Shown here piece by piece: positions 50,674 through 62,556 of a stretch of DNA of 64,000 bases (position 1 is its first letter; each line of letters begins with the position of its first letter). The DNA lies in contig OZ038422.1 of NCBI GenBank assembly GCA_964036155.1, positions 24,947,201 to 25,011,200 on the forward strand, given 5' to 3'. The notes below the pieces were generated by a model, which was not told the DNA's origin, searched no databases, and saw nothing but the letters and a program-made list of their open reading frames with translations. A program made the position numbers and the translations under genes. Source of the stretch: Diploscapter coronatus. Lineage: Eukaryota > Nematoda > Chromadorea > Rhabditida > Rhabditidae.

Positions 50674-53600
50674 GAAATAGCACTGGAAAATATAAAGATA
50701 GGCGAATTTTTGAGAGACCGAAATCGAAAACGAGTGATGAGAAATACATAAGTTGGTTAGCGAACAAGAAGGACCCAAGTTTTGGAGAGAGAGACGAAAT
50801 TTCATCGTTCATTGAAAGAGTCGAGTTTAGAGTTGCGAACCAGCTCTGCTGCACTTTTTTTATTTTTATTTTTAAAGATAAAAGAAAAGTCGATAGTAAT
50901 TTTGAGTAGTTCCCAAGCTCTACCCTATATTGCAAAAATACGGTTTCGGTGGGGGTGTGGTAGTTAGAAACCAAAAATCGGGAAAAGAAGTGCCCTTTCA
51001 AACCCAAAATGTCATAAAAGATCTAGTCTAGATCGACGATAAACTTAATAAAATGGTTGTGTCAAAAATCAGGCCGCAACTTTCGCGTCCACGCAGGTTG
51101 GAGTTTGCCAAAATGTGCTCATTCCAAGCTACGGACTTTTGTAATTCATTCGGCTAGGAAAACTTTCTATTTTATTTTTTCACAATAACACCATTTACCA
51201 TCCTGTTGACATTTCTGCCACAAAATTTTGCCACCAACATTAAATCACCATATCTGCTTGGGGGTTCTAATTTTGGAATTTAAAAAAAAAAAAAAATCGA
51301 ATAAAATTACAAGATTATGGGTGTAAAACCGAACAAGTTGAATAAATTTATGACTCCCCTTGTAGAATTTATCGCATTTACGAGCAAGTGAGAGGAAAAT
51401 GTGGCTTTGAGGAAATAGACACTGGCGAATAAAAAGCAAGTGTTCTAAAATGCGAATGCACTGCGTTTTTTTTTTCGAAACAGGCAAGTTAATTTGAGTG
51501 TTACAGTATGCCGATTTTCGAAAGATGGTTTTTAGCGATTTTTGTCTTCGAAAGTTGGATTCTGCAGAGAAGAATGCTTTTTCTTGCTGAAAAATGTTAA
51601 AATGAGTCTCGATTTGCATATTCCTCGTCGAAATGCGTCGATTTTCGGTATGACCTTTGAAGCTTCATAGATTTTTTTACGACACCGGTTATGGTTTACA
51701 AAAACCGTGCCTCGAGGTTGTTGTCTTGCAAAAAACTGCGCCGCAGGCTAATGGCAACCTGCGAGACAATGAAGCTTCTCGAAGAGACGAAAAAGATGTC
51801 GGGGTACGACGTAAAAGACAGTTAGAAAGAGAGAAACATTTTAGCAGCAGCAGGCGAAGACAAAATAGAAATAGCGCCTAGAGAGGGAAAAGTAGCGTCT
51901 CTCCGCTCTGCAAAGCGAATAAGAACAACGGAAACCGAGAGGGCGAAGGAGGATAACCGAAAGGAAATACGAGGGTTGTTTGGAGGGCTGACTCTTCTAG
52001 GGGAAAATAGGGGGAAAACGAGAGACCCCCTGACACGACTGGATCGAGGCACTATGCGACTTGAAGAGGGTCGAGAGAGGGGCGGAGAAATAGCGTGCAA
52101 AAATAAGACCCGAAAAGACGCAGATTGGTCGTAAAGAGCAGGCACACCAGACGCTGCTAACGATTAATGAGAGATTACGGTAGTCGGGGAGGGCGAAAGA
52201 CATGTGATGCATCGGGGAAATAGAGGAAACCCATAGAATGAGAGACGCGACGAGATACAGTATGCTTTATAGGATAGATCAGAGAAGGAGAGAAACGGGG
52301 ACAAAGACGCTAGCGCTGACAAACACAGAATGCGAAAACAGGCCGGCGCAGATAGATAACAAGGGGCGGACCGAAAACAGACGATAGAGCGTGCAATCCG
52401 AGAGTGACGAAAGATTCGACGGTGGAAATAGAGAGGAATTGGTAGAGACCGAGTGAAACAGAACCGGGAAATAGCACATGATCTCGTGGAGAGTGTAGAG
52501 ATGAAAAACCGATCGATAGAGAGCGTTTGGTTAGGGCTGCAATACGAATGAAAGGAATCGCTTCAAGATGTAGAGTCAAAAAGAGGCAAGCGAAAATGAT
52601 AGAGAAGAGGATTGAGAGAAAAGAGGCGCCAAAATGACATACACCGAACGAAGAAGAGACGTCGAAGAATGGAAGGAAGGAAGAATACAAATCTAGACAA
52701 ATCTCTCGCACTCGAATAGACGCATTCACACGTGCTGATATCCCGAAACGTAAGCGTGTCTAGCTAGGTTGCGCAGACTGCGATAGCTGAACGTGCGAGG
52801 ATCGATCAGTCGCGTTATTTTTGCTGGATGATTTGATCTAGCGACTTCCTACTTCCTGGATCTACTCCTAGTAATAAGCTATCACATCTTTCTGTGTCCG
52901 TAGCTTGAGGCTATCTAGAGTTAATTCGCCCTCACTACCTCTGAGTCTTCCACCAAATCTTATGAATTCTATCATTACGCTGTAGAACTTGGAGGCTATT
53001 TTTGATGAACTTGCAGTTGGGATGATGCAAAAAGATAAGCCTACACTCATGATTCAGCACGCCTTCCGAAATTCTTTATCTGCTGAAAATCTCAAAGTAT
53101 CTGCAGATTAGCCCGAGAAAAACGAGCTTCCTATTCTCATAATCTAGACTTCCGAACCTCTGTGCATGAAAATAACCTAATTCAAAATTTGTAGGGACTT
53201 CCCCCTAGACCAAATTTAACTTCAACAGCAAAATAATAGCGAGCAGTGTGTCCATTGAATTTGTATTCTATACATGGTACACCCCATTCAGAGTCAAATG
53301 CGACTGCAGCAACGAGCGATGAAAGAGGAGAATTTGTATGAGTTACTCATACCCCGCTCTATGTACACGCTACAGTAATCAATAAAACATATTCAAAATC
53401 CTATATTTAACATGGATATATTTTGAAGAGCATGGAAAGATTAATAGATCCCAAATTAGAGTACAGTATATGAAAATTATGCATTACGAAAATATTTCAC
53501 TGACTAATCATAAAATTTGACTACTGATTAATATTTTCTGACAAAGTTATTACGAGCGAGACAGCTTATTTCATTTTTAACTTTTCCATTTTTAGATTTT

Positions 53601-55123
53601 CTATCTATCTATCTACTTTTAAACATAGGCACGATTTCAGGGGCTTGAGAGACAATTTGATTCTTTTACAGTATCCTATATTTTGAATCTGCCAGTTTTG
53701 CAGACTGTTTGCATGATCGTTGAGAATTGCCTGGAGATGTGTTGCAATGTTGAGACAATCATCTGGTGAATCCCCTGAAGTCATACCTAATCATCAGACC
53801 TGTGCGTCTGTGAGGCAGCGTCCTCTACCACCACCACCGAAATGATAGTGGTCAGGTCAGGCGCAGGCAGCGGCTTCTGGGGTCTGATTGCCTGTGTCTC
53901 AAATCGCCATGCTGCCCCTACTCTTGATCTCTGTCGAATAGACGAGACGCACGGCGAAATATGCCCGGAATAGAGAGCATCAAGAAAAATACAGAGGGGT
54001 GGTGAAGGAAGAAAGAGGGCGAAAAAGAAGGGTGTATGCGAGTGTGGGGGGAAAAAGACAGAGGCAAAAGGGGGATTCGCGAAGGAAGAAGTAGACGAAG
54101 GGAATAGTTGGTGAGGGGTAGAGGAAAGGGAATGAACAACGATAGAGCGCTATTGGGCAGGAGGCACAGCGCACAAGCGCCCTATCTGTCAGCTCATCGA
54201 CATCTTTCGCGAGCGCTATTTCTCCGCCCCGCTTCGCACCACTCTCCCCATTCTCCGTCATCTCTCGCCAACAATCAATTCTAACCGCCTCGCACACTCC
54301 TCGCGTCTGTATCTCTAGCGTCTCTTCAACGCTCCGCGCATATTTCCTCCAATCGTTTTCTTTTTCACTCTCATAAGCAGACGAGCTATTTCGCGTTCTG
54401 CTTTCGTTGCTAACGCTATATAACCTTGCTGTGTGAACGGGTGAGGGACCGACCCAACAAAGAAGATGAAGAGGCAAAAGGATGCAAAGATGTCTATCTC
54501 GCCCGAGGGGAACTTTCTCTGCAAAAGAAGAGAAAAGAAGGAAGGGAACTTTCTTAACCTCTCTATAAGACACAATCTCGCTCCACCTTCTCCACCACAC
54601 CGAGGCTCTCTCTCTCTCATGTCATGACTCTCTAACTCGGGGGAATACCCCCGTAGGGCTGGCTGACTGGCTATTTCAAGGCGTCTCCCTCCGCGTCTCA
54701 TCGCAAGCAAGCGCTTCTCTCACTCACCAGCCACACACTATTCTTCACCCCATAGTGTTTCTCCATCGAGAAAGGGACGTAGAGAAGGTCTCTTCCCATC
54801 TGTGACACTTTCAGGCAGAGGAGAATGGTTGATTTCATGCTCCACTGATAATCAGAAAGACGGAGGATTACAGTAACACACACATTATCATAAAGGAAGT
54901 AGAAGAGGATGAATGCAGATGTAAAGTTACGAGGCAACAATTTATTCTGTACAGACAAATATCTAATTTATTCCACAATTAGGAGCTTCAGATGCAACGC
55001 GGATCCACAGCATTTCTCAGTCTAGAGTAGTTTGTATCGCCAAAGCAAGATGAAGCACGTTTGAGTCACCGAGTTCATTCGAGTATCATCTAACGATTAT
55101 TAGCGCCATTTATCTGAAATAGC
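50674..55123. promoter_or_regulatory. Cluster of GAAATAGC motifs of unknown function
   Basis: Exact GAAATAGC copies on the plus strand are at 50674, 51868, 52087, 52468 and 55116; reverse copies (GCTATTTC) are at 54215, 54385 and 54670. That is eight in 4.5 kb. Five of the copies in this window extend to GAAATAGCG. Orientation follows the local purine strand in seven of the eight cases. Further copies lie at 44031, 63372 and 63418. Near misses such as GAAATAGAG and GAAATATG are interspersed. The reverse form CTATTTC is one base from the CTGTTTCA core of C. elegans type I piRNA promoters; whether that is meaningful is unknown. Confidence 0.5.
53601..53615. repeat. (CTAT)n microsatellite
   Basis: Nearly four perfect tetranucleotide units in AT-rich DNA. 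Confidence 0.85.
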
Positions 55124-56273
55124 GTGCTTGAAGATCTGAAGACTTGTGCAAATTTAAGCGACTAACTGAAATTAAGTGAGCTCGAAGCACTTCTTATCAT
55201 CTGAGACTTTAGCTACTCTTCATCAAATACCATGATCTTCTTCGAAGTGAAGTTTGACTACATCTGAAGTAGAAATAATTAGCTACGGCTCATCGAGTAA
55301 ATGAGCACCATGTGTATCCACTAGCAGTCGGGCACATTTTCAAAATATCGCATCACTGATCATCGTCTTCGTCCTGAAAAAAAAACCTTAATAAACAAGT
55401 GGGAAAATTGGAGTAACAAGTTGAATAAAGTTGACGAGTAAACACAGTACCCTTTTTCAAAACAAAACGATACCCCCTTGCATACGCGCTTGTTTGTACA
55501 GTGGAATTGCCAAAACACAGTTCCATTCGCTCGGCGTAATGTCAGCTGGAGGAACCAGTTGACAACTGCAGACGTGAAATAGTAACCGAAAAACGCTCGC
55601 TGAGAAGGTTTTCAAAATGCTCAAACACTATCTCCGACCGCGATATTTGTCGAGAGCTCTCCTTGAACCATACGATATTTCTCTATGAAGGAATAAAAAT
55701 AGGCAAGTGTCGCACAGTAAATGTTGTCGGCGTATCTAAAGTTAGCACACTACACGAATTTTTCGCTTTTGAAATTCCACTTATAATAGAAGTTATTGTC
55801 TAAGTTTCAATGCGCCGGAAGCTCGGAATGTGTATCTTTTCCAGCTTATTTAATTCTTTTCGAATAACCGTATTCGCCAACGGTCTTCGAGTGTCTGAAA
55901 ATGTGTATTGATCCAAAAGCATCATTTTGAACCTGCGCACTCGCGAACTTGCTTTCTTCTGAGCAATAATCACTTATCCGTATCTCACTCCCTTTATCCT
56001 CGATTTCAATCCCGAGTCGATACTCGATAGTTCTTCCGTTTACTTTTATCCGCGCCACTGTGAGGCAAGGTAGCACATTCGCGGTTTGGCAGTTTTTCCC
56101 GAGTGTCTGTTTCTGCCTTTTCGCTGTCACTTCCTAGAGTTTTGAGTTTTTCAGTTTACCCTCATTCGCGCAGTTTAGATGACTCATTATTGGAAGCAAC
56201 GATTTCCTGATGCTCTCCTACATGATTATTTTCATTTAAAAATTTTTAACAAATTTTGTATTTTGTTTCAGGC

Positions 56274-59200
56274 ATGCATGACATATTCTTGGCATGCTCG
56301 CTAGTAATTGCCCAATTACTACGACTCTGCAGTAGTCAACGAATAGCGCTCGATCAGAATAATAATTATGTGCCGAATTATGGAAATAGTGGCCCTCAAA
56401 ACTACGTTACTGTACCGACAAGTTATGGCGTCGTACAGGGGCAGCGATACGACTTAGGTTTGCTTCAAAAAATTTTCAATCAAGATGAAATTCTCAGGTA
56501 GCGACAAAAATAAATTATACACGGGTTCCGCCGACGTTTTCCTCGGCATTCCATACGCTCAATCGCCTACTGGTGAAAATCGATTCCGGGTCAGTTTTCT
56601 GAGTCTATTTTTTTTACAAGGGACCTTTTATAGGGTCCCATGGAATTTCATTTGACAGAGCACAAAGTTCTGAGTCGATTCATGTAACTTTTTCAACAAA
56701 AATGAATATTTGCAGCAGGTGGATAATTTACAAAACCGATTTCTTTGTATAGAAAAATGCACGTTTGCTAACTTCTACAATATCCCTTGTATACTACAGA
56801 GCTTGTTAGAAAATAGGTACTTTTTCAGTTTTTCATTTTTGTTGATCTTGAAAAAGTTACATGAATCGACTCAGAGTTTTATGCTCTTTCAAATGAGTCT
56901 ACACTCTCGTTCCGAAATTCCACGGGACCCCAAAAAGGTTCCCTTTGTTAGACGGCCTAGAAATTTTGAGGCGACGTGAAGAGTAACAAATTGATATGTT
57001 TGAACAAGGTTTTTCAACAAATTTCTGCCATTTTGCAATACAGAAGACCAAATGTTGACCATTTTCGTGTAATTTTTGGAGTTTCAGGCTCCTCGTCAAG
57101 CCAATTCATACAACACTATTTATGATGCGACCTATTATCGACCGAAGTGTCCACAAGCGAACGAGGCCAATACGAACGAGGATTGTCTCTATTTGAACGT
57201 GTTTACACAGCAGGTACTCCTTCTCGGTGGTTAGGTTGAGTCAAAGGGCGTAGCGCGTTGCTTTTTGTTTGCCGCAAAATGCACGATAAAAAGCGCATCT
57301 GATGAATTAACACCACATTACTCACCTTCTGAAGAAGTTGTGAAATGTGATTTGAGTCAGAAGTTCAAGAACTTTGAAGAGTTTAAATCAAAATTAAGTA
57401 CTGATGGTCCACCATTTTTAGTCCGGAAACTCGAGTTTGGCTATGGCCGTACTTGTCATGATCGACGGAGGAAATGGCCTGAATACTGGTGGTCAAGATT
57501 CTTCAACAACAAAAGGAATCGTCTCAAATCTCGTCAAGCGCGGAATCGTCGTGGTAACTTTGCAGTACAGGATCGGAGCACTCGGTAAATTTGCCTATTT
57601 GACTCAGAATAACTTTCCCAAGGTTTCTTCACGACCTACACCGATGTTGTTCAACCGAATCTGGGCATGTTGGATCAAGTAGGATTTTCTTGTAAACTTT
57701 ACTAATTATGAATTGACCGAATTAGGTCCAAGCTCTTCGCTGGGTGAACACGGAGATCCGCAACTTCGGAGGAGACCCCAATCGAGTCACCCTTTGCGGC
57801 CAAGGTGATGGAGCCTGTGCCGTTTCAGCTCAAACATTGAGTCCCATGAGTCAAAGTAAATCGGCCACTTTCATAACCGGTGATTCAAAAGTTTGGTTCA
57901 GATCTATTTCAACAAGCCATCATCCAATCTGGGTCGATCAATTCCTGCTATAACCCAGTTCCAATGGTGCCTCTCCAGAACAACAACGTACAAGTTTTGC
58001 AGAGGGATCCAGGTGCAGTAAACGTTGAAAGAAAACCATAAGATTCAAGTGTAGGACTTCCTTACGTGCCGCTCAACCAAGGCGGCTCGTACCAACCACA
58101 GAATCAACCGAACTACCAGCAGCAACAAGGTCAAATGCCCAACTACCAAGCTCCACCACCAACCGGCTACTACCAAGGCGTTCCACAAGGACAGCCGCAA
58201 CAAAATTCCTATCAGCCACAGGAATACGCTGATGTCAATCAAGCTATGGCTCAAGCGGTAAGGAATTGAGCTCGATAAATGAAATCGCTCAAATTTTCTC
58301 GTAGTTGTGCAACGTCTCCGCAGCCCAATGGCAATCCGGCAACACTGGCAACATTCGAAATTGTCTTCAGCAATACACTGTCGACGTCTTCGCAAGGCAA
58401 TTCGGGGTAATTCTATACTTCGTCGTTAAAGTTTCGAAATGATTTCTAAAGATGCGAAATGTGACCTGGATGATCGTTCGCGACAACTCCTTCTTCCCAG
58501 ATACTCCTGAGAATCTAGCCAAGAAACGACCGAAGATCCCAGTCATCATCGGCACTGTCCAGGATGAAGATGCTGATTATGGTAGAGGGATCAAGTTGAT
58601 TTTTTACTGACTGAAGGCGAAAATATTTAGCCTTCAAATTGATCAACACCGGAAGCTCTAACCAAAATCCAAACGACATGTTGAATGGATGGATCATCGA
58701 CTATGCCAAGAAGAATAAGCTGAACTCGACGGTTCAAAACCAAATTGGAAACATTGTTTCGCAAAACTACAACATCCCTTACTCTGGATGCACCACCTGT
58801 GGACAGCAGCAATATAATCCGCAAACGTAGGATTGCGATTTAGACATCTTTTAGGTAAATCTGTTCAGGCAGCCTCAATACAACCCCCAATATCAGCCGA
58901 CTCTGCCTCAATATCAATATGGAAATGCCAACTATGGACCAACTAGCCAACCAAATTACCAGAACCAGCCAAACTATCAGCAGCCTCAGATCAGTTATCA
59001 AGTAAGAATCAAGATCTTTCTTCTTCTCAAACCAGAATTTTAGCCTCAATATGATCCAACCCAAGTCCAACAGCCATCACCTAACTCGCCATACTTCGGC
59101 ATGAATCCAAGTAACACCAACTACAGTGGAATTTCGAATCTACAGACGCTGAAGGAGATTACTCAGGTAAAAGTAAACACCTCTTCAAAGCAGTTGAGTA

Positions 59201-60429
59201 TTTTAGGTCGCAACAGATAGCACTGTGAGTCTGACGACTACAGAGATTGATTCGTTCATTCAAAACGGTAATCAGCACGTACGCGTCTATGCGTTCACCC
59301 ATGTTTCTCAACTTGGACGACAATATGTGCCAAATACCGGAACTTGGCAGCGTAAGAATGTTTTATGTTCATCCCTAAGTTCGTAACAATAAAATAGGAT
59401 AGGTTGATTCAATGAAATTCTTTTATGTTATCTCATAGCGCCTAACAAATAGCCAGAATGCTTACTAGTACCCATGAAAAACCATTTCCAGCGGTCTTCA
59501 AAGGCCAGGACATGTACTTCGTTACAATGTCCGAAACGGTCTGGTCGAACGGAAATTATTCACCAGACGATCAGAGAATGGCCGATCAAATGGGTCAGCA
59601 ATGGGCCAACTTTGTCCAATCTGGGTAAGTTCTTATAGTAGCGAGCAAAATTTGTACACATGCGTAGATTTTGGCTCGTCCACTTATCTATCGGGTTATT
59701 TTGAGCCGAGTTGACTAAAACTCTGCATAATTGTAGAAGATATTATGCCACAGTCATACACCAGGTTTACCTGAATCGGTTCAAGATAACTCGGGGGTGA
59801 ATGGTTGGTTCTAAAATCGTACTAGTGTCCAAACCTATGACTGTAAGTGTATCTTTATCGACGTCGTTGAGCTCGAAATTCCAGACAAGTAACAAATTGG
59901 CAGCCGGTGAACTCTAAGAACTATAACTATTGCAATCTGAATCAGCAACCACAAATGCAAAACAACTACGCGCCTCAAGCACGACAAGTTTTCCAAAGAG
60001 ACGTCAACCCTGTCGTGCAACAGGTTAGAGTTTTCGTTTGTAAACAAATCTGAGGTTGAAATTCAATCTCTTGCCGAGAAAAAAATAGTTGACTCAACGA
60101 GGATTATTTTGGACTGACGAGATGACTGGATGACGACACCCACAAAGGGGTGACAGTAGGGAGAATGGCGTGGAAAATAATAGGGATCGTCATCTCGTCA
60201 TTTCTAGGTTGCCATCATCGAACTATCGATACTTTAGGCCCAAGATTACGAACAGCAACAATATCTTGAAACCGGCAACTATTTCCCACAATATGACCCA
60301 CCTCAGAACAGCGGAGGAGTGACAAAGGTAAAATACACCCAAAACGGTGATACGAGCGGATTCCAAATGACATTATCATACACGAATACGTCCGCGTTAA
60401 ACAATCTAAATAACAACGGTAAAAGGTAA
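56274..60429 (+). CDS. Secreted catalytically dead carboxylesterase/cholinesterase-fold protein with Q/N-rich inserts (785 aa)
   Basis: Seventeen exons join in phase: 56274-56457, 56498-56589, 57088-57213, 57422-57584, 57623-57678, 57726-57855, 57902-58012, 58055-58257, 58305-58406, 58452-58581, 58631-58826, 58869-59001, 59044-59166, 59207-59351, 59492-59624, 59885-60023, 60238-60429. A signal peptide precedes the type-B esterase fold: FLGIPYAQSPTGENRFR, NEDCLYLNVFTQ, YRIGALGFF, NLGMLDQVQALRWV, NFGGDPNRVTLCG and LFQQAIIQSGS. The nucleophile elbow GESAG is GQGDG (Gly234 for Ser), the oxyanion HGG is DGG, and the catalytic His position is Lys (FKGQDMYFV), so it should be inactive. Inserts at about 288-355 and 500-580 and the C-terminal region are rich in Gln, Asn, Tyr and Pro. 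There is no membrane anchor. Inactive relatives (neuroligins, glutactin) act as binding proteins. TTTCAG three bases before the ATG may accept a spliced leader. Confidence 0.87.
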
Positions 60430-60832
60430 ATCATGCATGCAATTTTGGGCCGCCGACCCAATTCCCAATTCTTCGACCACTACCACCACTATTTCCCCCA
60501 TCATTGATCTCAATTACGTTGTAAAACAAGCACGTCGTCATCACTGTCATACCACAACTACGGCCTTTCTGATGTATTTTATTGTCTTTGCGAAACTCTT
60601 TATTGCTTGAAATAAAAATATACGAGAAGTTATATACAAACAAATGAAATTGCATCATCAGTTCACTACATAAAATCAATATTAGCTTGGGCTCTAAGCG
60701 TAGGTAGTGAAATGACGTTGTGCGAAAATCCAAACCCGTAATGGACCACTCGGATCTGAGGAGGATTAAGGCTCATCGATATGCGGAAATCATCTGATTC
60801 TTCATCCTATACACGATCGACGATTTTGAACT
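60430..60832. other. Convergent 3' intergenic region
   Basis: A short gap between the stop codons of the esterase-like gene (plus) and the astacin gene (minus). An AATAAA near 60610 on the plus strand could end the esterase-like transcript. No coding sequence is supported. Confidence 0.6.
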
Positions 60833-62556
60833 TCAGTAGTCAGAGAAGAAAAACTGCGGAAACGCGTCAAAGAAGTTGGACGATTGTTGCCCTGAATTTG
60901 GAAGATGCGTAATTTTTTTTTAGGAGAATTGCTCGACGTGCAAGTATACGAAAGCAAAACTTCTTGTGCATCAAATAGCAAGTTGTGCCCTCGTAATGAG
61001 CAAGTTCGGACTAACTCATAGCATGCAGGAGCAAGAACTTGACCTTCTTGTCCGTGAATATGTCTAAAGTTGCTCTCATGCAGGATTGAAGATGTCTACT
61101 CACTACTAGCATAATAAACGTGCAAAGTGTTCACTCTAGCGAATCTAGCCTCGATGATGATACCGACCCATATTGAAGCAGTTGTACATTCGATTGATGC
61201 GCCGCAAGTCGGACATCGAGAAATCCGTGCTCTTCCCCATAATTGGTGTGTATCTTTCATCCTAAGGATTTACTGCAAGGTCTGTAAATTTTAGACAGGC
61301 TAACCTTAGCTTCGATCGTATTATGGCCATTCTTGCTGCCTTCGTTGCTTTCATAGTGCATGATAGAAAGGTAATCGTATTTTTCACCTAGAGAAGATGC
61401 AATAAGTGGGTTAGGATGAACTGACTAACCGTAATATGATAGACCCAAGTTATTCAACTTGTCAAAATCGGCGTTAGCACCGGGAATAATGTTGTTCCAT
61501 CGAATATTGACATAGCTATCTCGATCATCCCTTTGGTGCTCATGAATGAAACATGAAATAGGAGATTTTTAGGTCGTTAAAAGTTTAGAAAAGCTGCAAA
61601 TAAATTTAAAATTACCAATGATGTGCATCATTTCATGGATGCAAGTAGCGTAATCGATGCACTCATCAGCTAACGAAACTTGCTGCCTTCCTCCCACCCG
61701 TGCGAAGTCCGCATAGCATCTAAATATGCCGCAAATCATTACTTTTCCCCATGGATGCCAATTTACCCATCTAGTTTCGCAATGACAACATAGTCCTTGT
61801 CCGCCGGTGTCTTGGGAACAAATCTTATACACGTTTTTCGATTGAACCCGTCGATAGCCCGTGCGATCACGGCCCGCTGAGCATCGCTGTAAGCAGCGGA
61901 TAGAACATATGGAATTCGACCACCAGGCCATTTGTCCTTGTCTGAAGCGACTGCCACGCCGCCACCACGTTTCATTCGCTGAAATTGGTGATACCGTATT
62001 CTCTCTAAAGAGCGTGTCTTTCTATTTTTTAATCCCAATTTTCAAACCACTATAACTCATCATCTAATATTTGTAGTCGTCTCAAATAAAGACTAAATTC
62101 ACTCTATACACTTTAAAGAACATTATAAAACATTTCCTGAGATGATTAATGATTTGAGAAGAGTAATGGGTAGTTCTGGCATTTTGAAAGTGCCCTTCTA
62201 TTAGAGAAAATATGGTACTTGACAAATTTAGCTGGTATATCAAAATTCTATCCCTTCAATGTCACCTTCATGATCTTATCGATATGAAGTTCAGTCAATG
62301 AAAAGTTCGATGAATTGGAAGCTATAATGGGAGGTCAGTATAATAAAATTACCCTCGAAGGAAACCGTATGTCATTGAACAGCGACCGCGCCTTCCTCGT
62401 GTTGATCTGCACGAAAGCGGCATTCTCGAAGTCCTGGTCGGTCAGGTACGTGAAATCCGGCTCGACACTCTGGCCGAACTCCAACTCGAATAGATTGATC
62501 AGCAGAATAAGGAAAGTCGAAAATGAGATCGAAGGCGGTCCCGTGAGAGCAAGCAT
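60833..62556 (-). CDS. Minimal astacin (M12A) metalloprotease; intron 3 lacks an AG acceptor
   Basis: Seven exons (62556-62353, 61978-61767, 61719-61616, 61552-61430, 61387-61305, 61261-61168, 60891-60833) give 292 residues. A signal peptide and short prosegment (with LFNDI in place of the FxGD aspartate switch) end in a furin-like RMKRG. The catalytic domain follows: [23 protein letters not shown], the zinc motif HEMMHIIG + [11 protein letters not shown] (HExxHxxGxxH), the Met-turn SIMHYES and a terminal YNC. There is no EGF, ShK or CUB extension; it ends in a Phe-rich tail. Astacins process collagen, cuticle, signalling or digestive substrates. The intron that splits the zinc motif (61615-61553) begins with GT but must end in CAT, not AG, to keep the frame. 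TTATTTAG just upstream of the ATG fits a trans-splice site. Confidence 0.85.

Larger units (their letters stand above)
50173..56273. other. 6.1-kb intergenic region with strand-biased tracts, no convincing gene
   Basis: This lies between the divergent starts of paralogue A (minus) and the esterase-like gene (plus). The plus strand is purine-rich at about 50.4-50.8, 51.7-52.7 and 53.95-54.13 kb and switches to pyrimidine-rich at about 54.2-54.7 kb. The long open frames found here (up to 206 codons) lie on the CT-rich strands, where stop codons are scarce, so they are not evidence of coding. A possible minus-strand terminal exon (acidic, ending DEDDDQ) at about 55354-55376 and a GC-rich patch at 53.78-53.93 kb remain unexplained. 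Confidence 0.5.

Noticed and set aside
52310..54600. Long minus-strand open frames (139 and 206 codons) with hydrophobic, Ser-rich translations
   Set aside because: They lie on CT-rich strands that cannot easily form stop codons; composition explains them.
54215..54677. Calling GCTATTTC copies as piRNA genes
   Set aside because: The match to the known CTGTTTCA core is imperfect and no 21-nt products can be seen from sequence; reported only as a motif.
55846..56130. 94-codon minus-strand open frame just upstream of the esterase gene
   Set aside because: No recognised domain; the possible splice to an acidic terminal exon near 55376 is speculative. Worth an RNA-seq look but not callable.
60431..60733. 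100-codon minus-strand open frame between the convergent genes
   Set aside because: Lies in 3' UTR-like sequence, with no domain and no splice continuity with the astacin gene.
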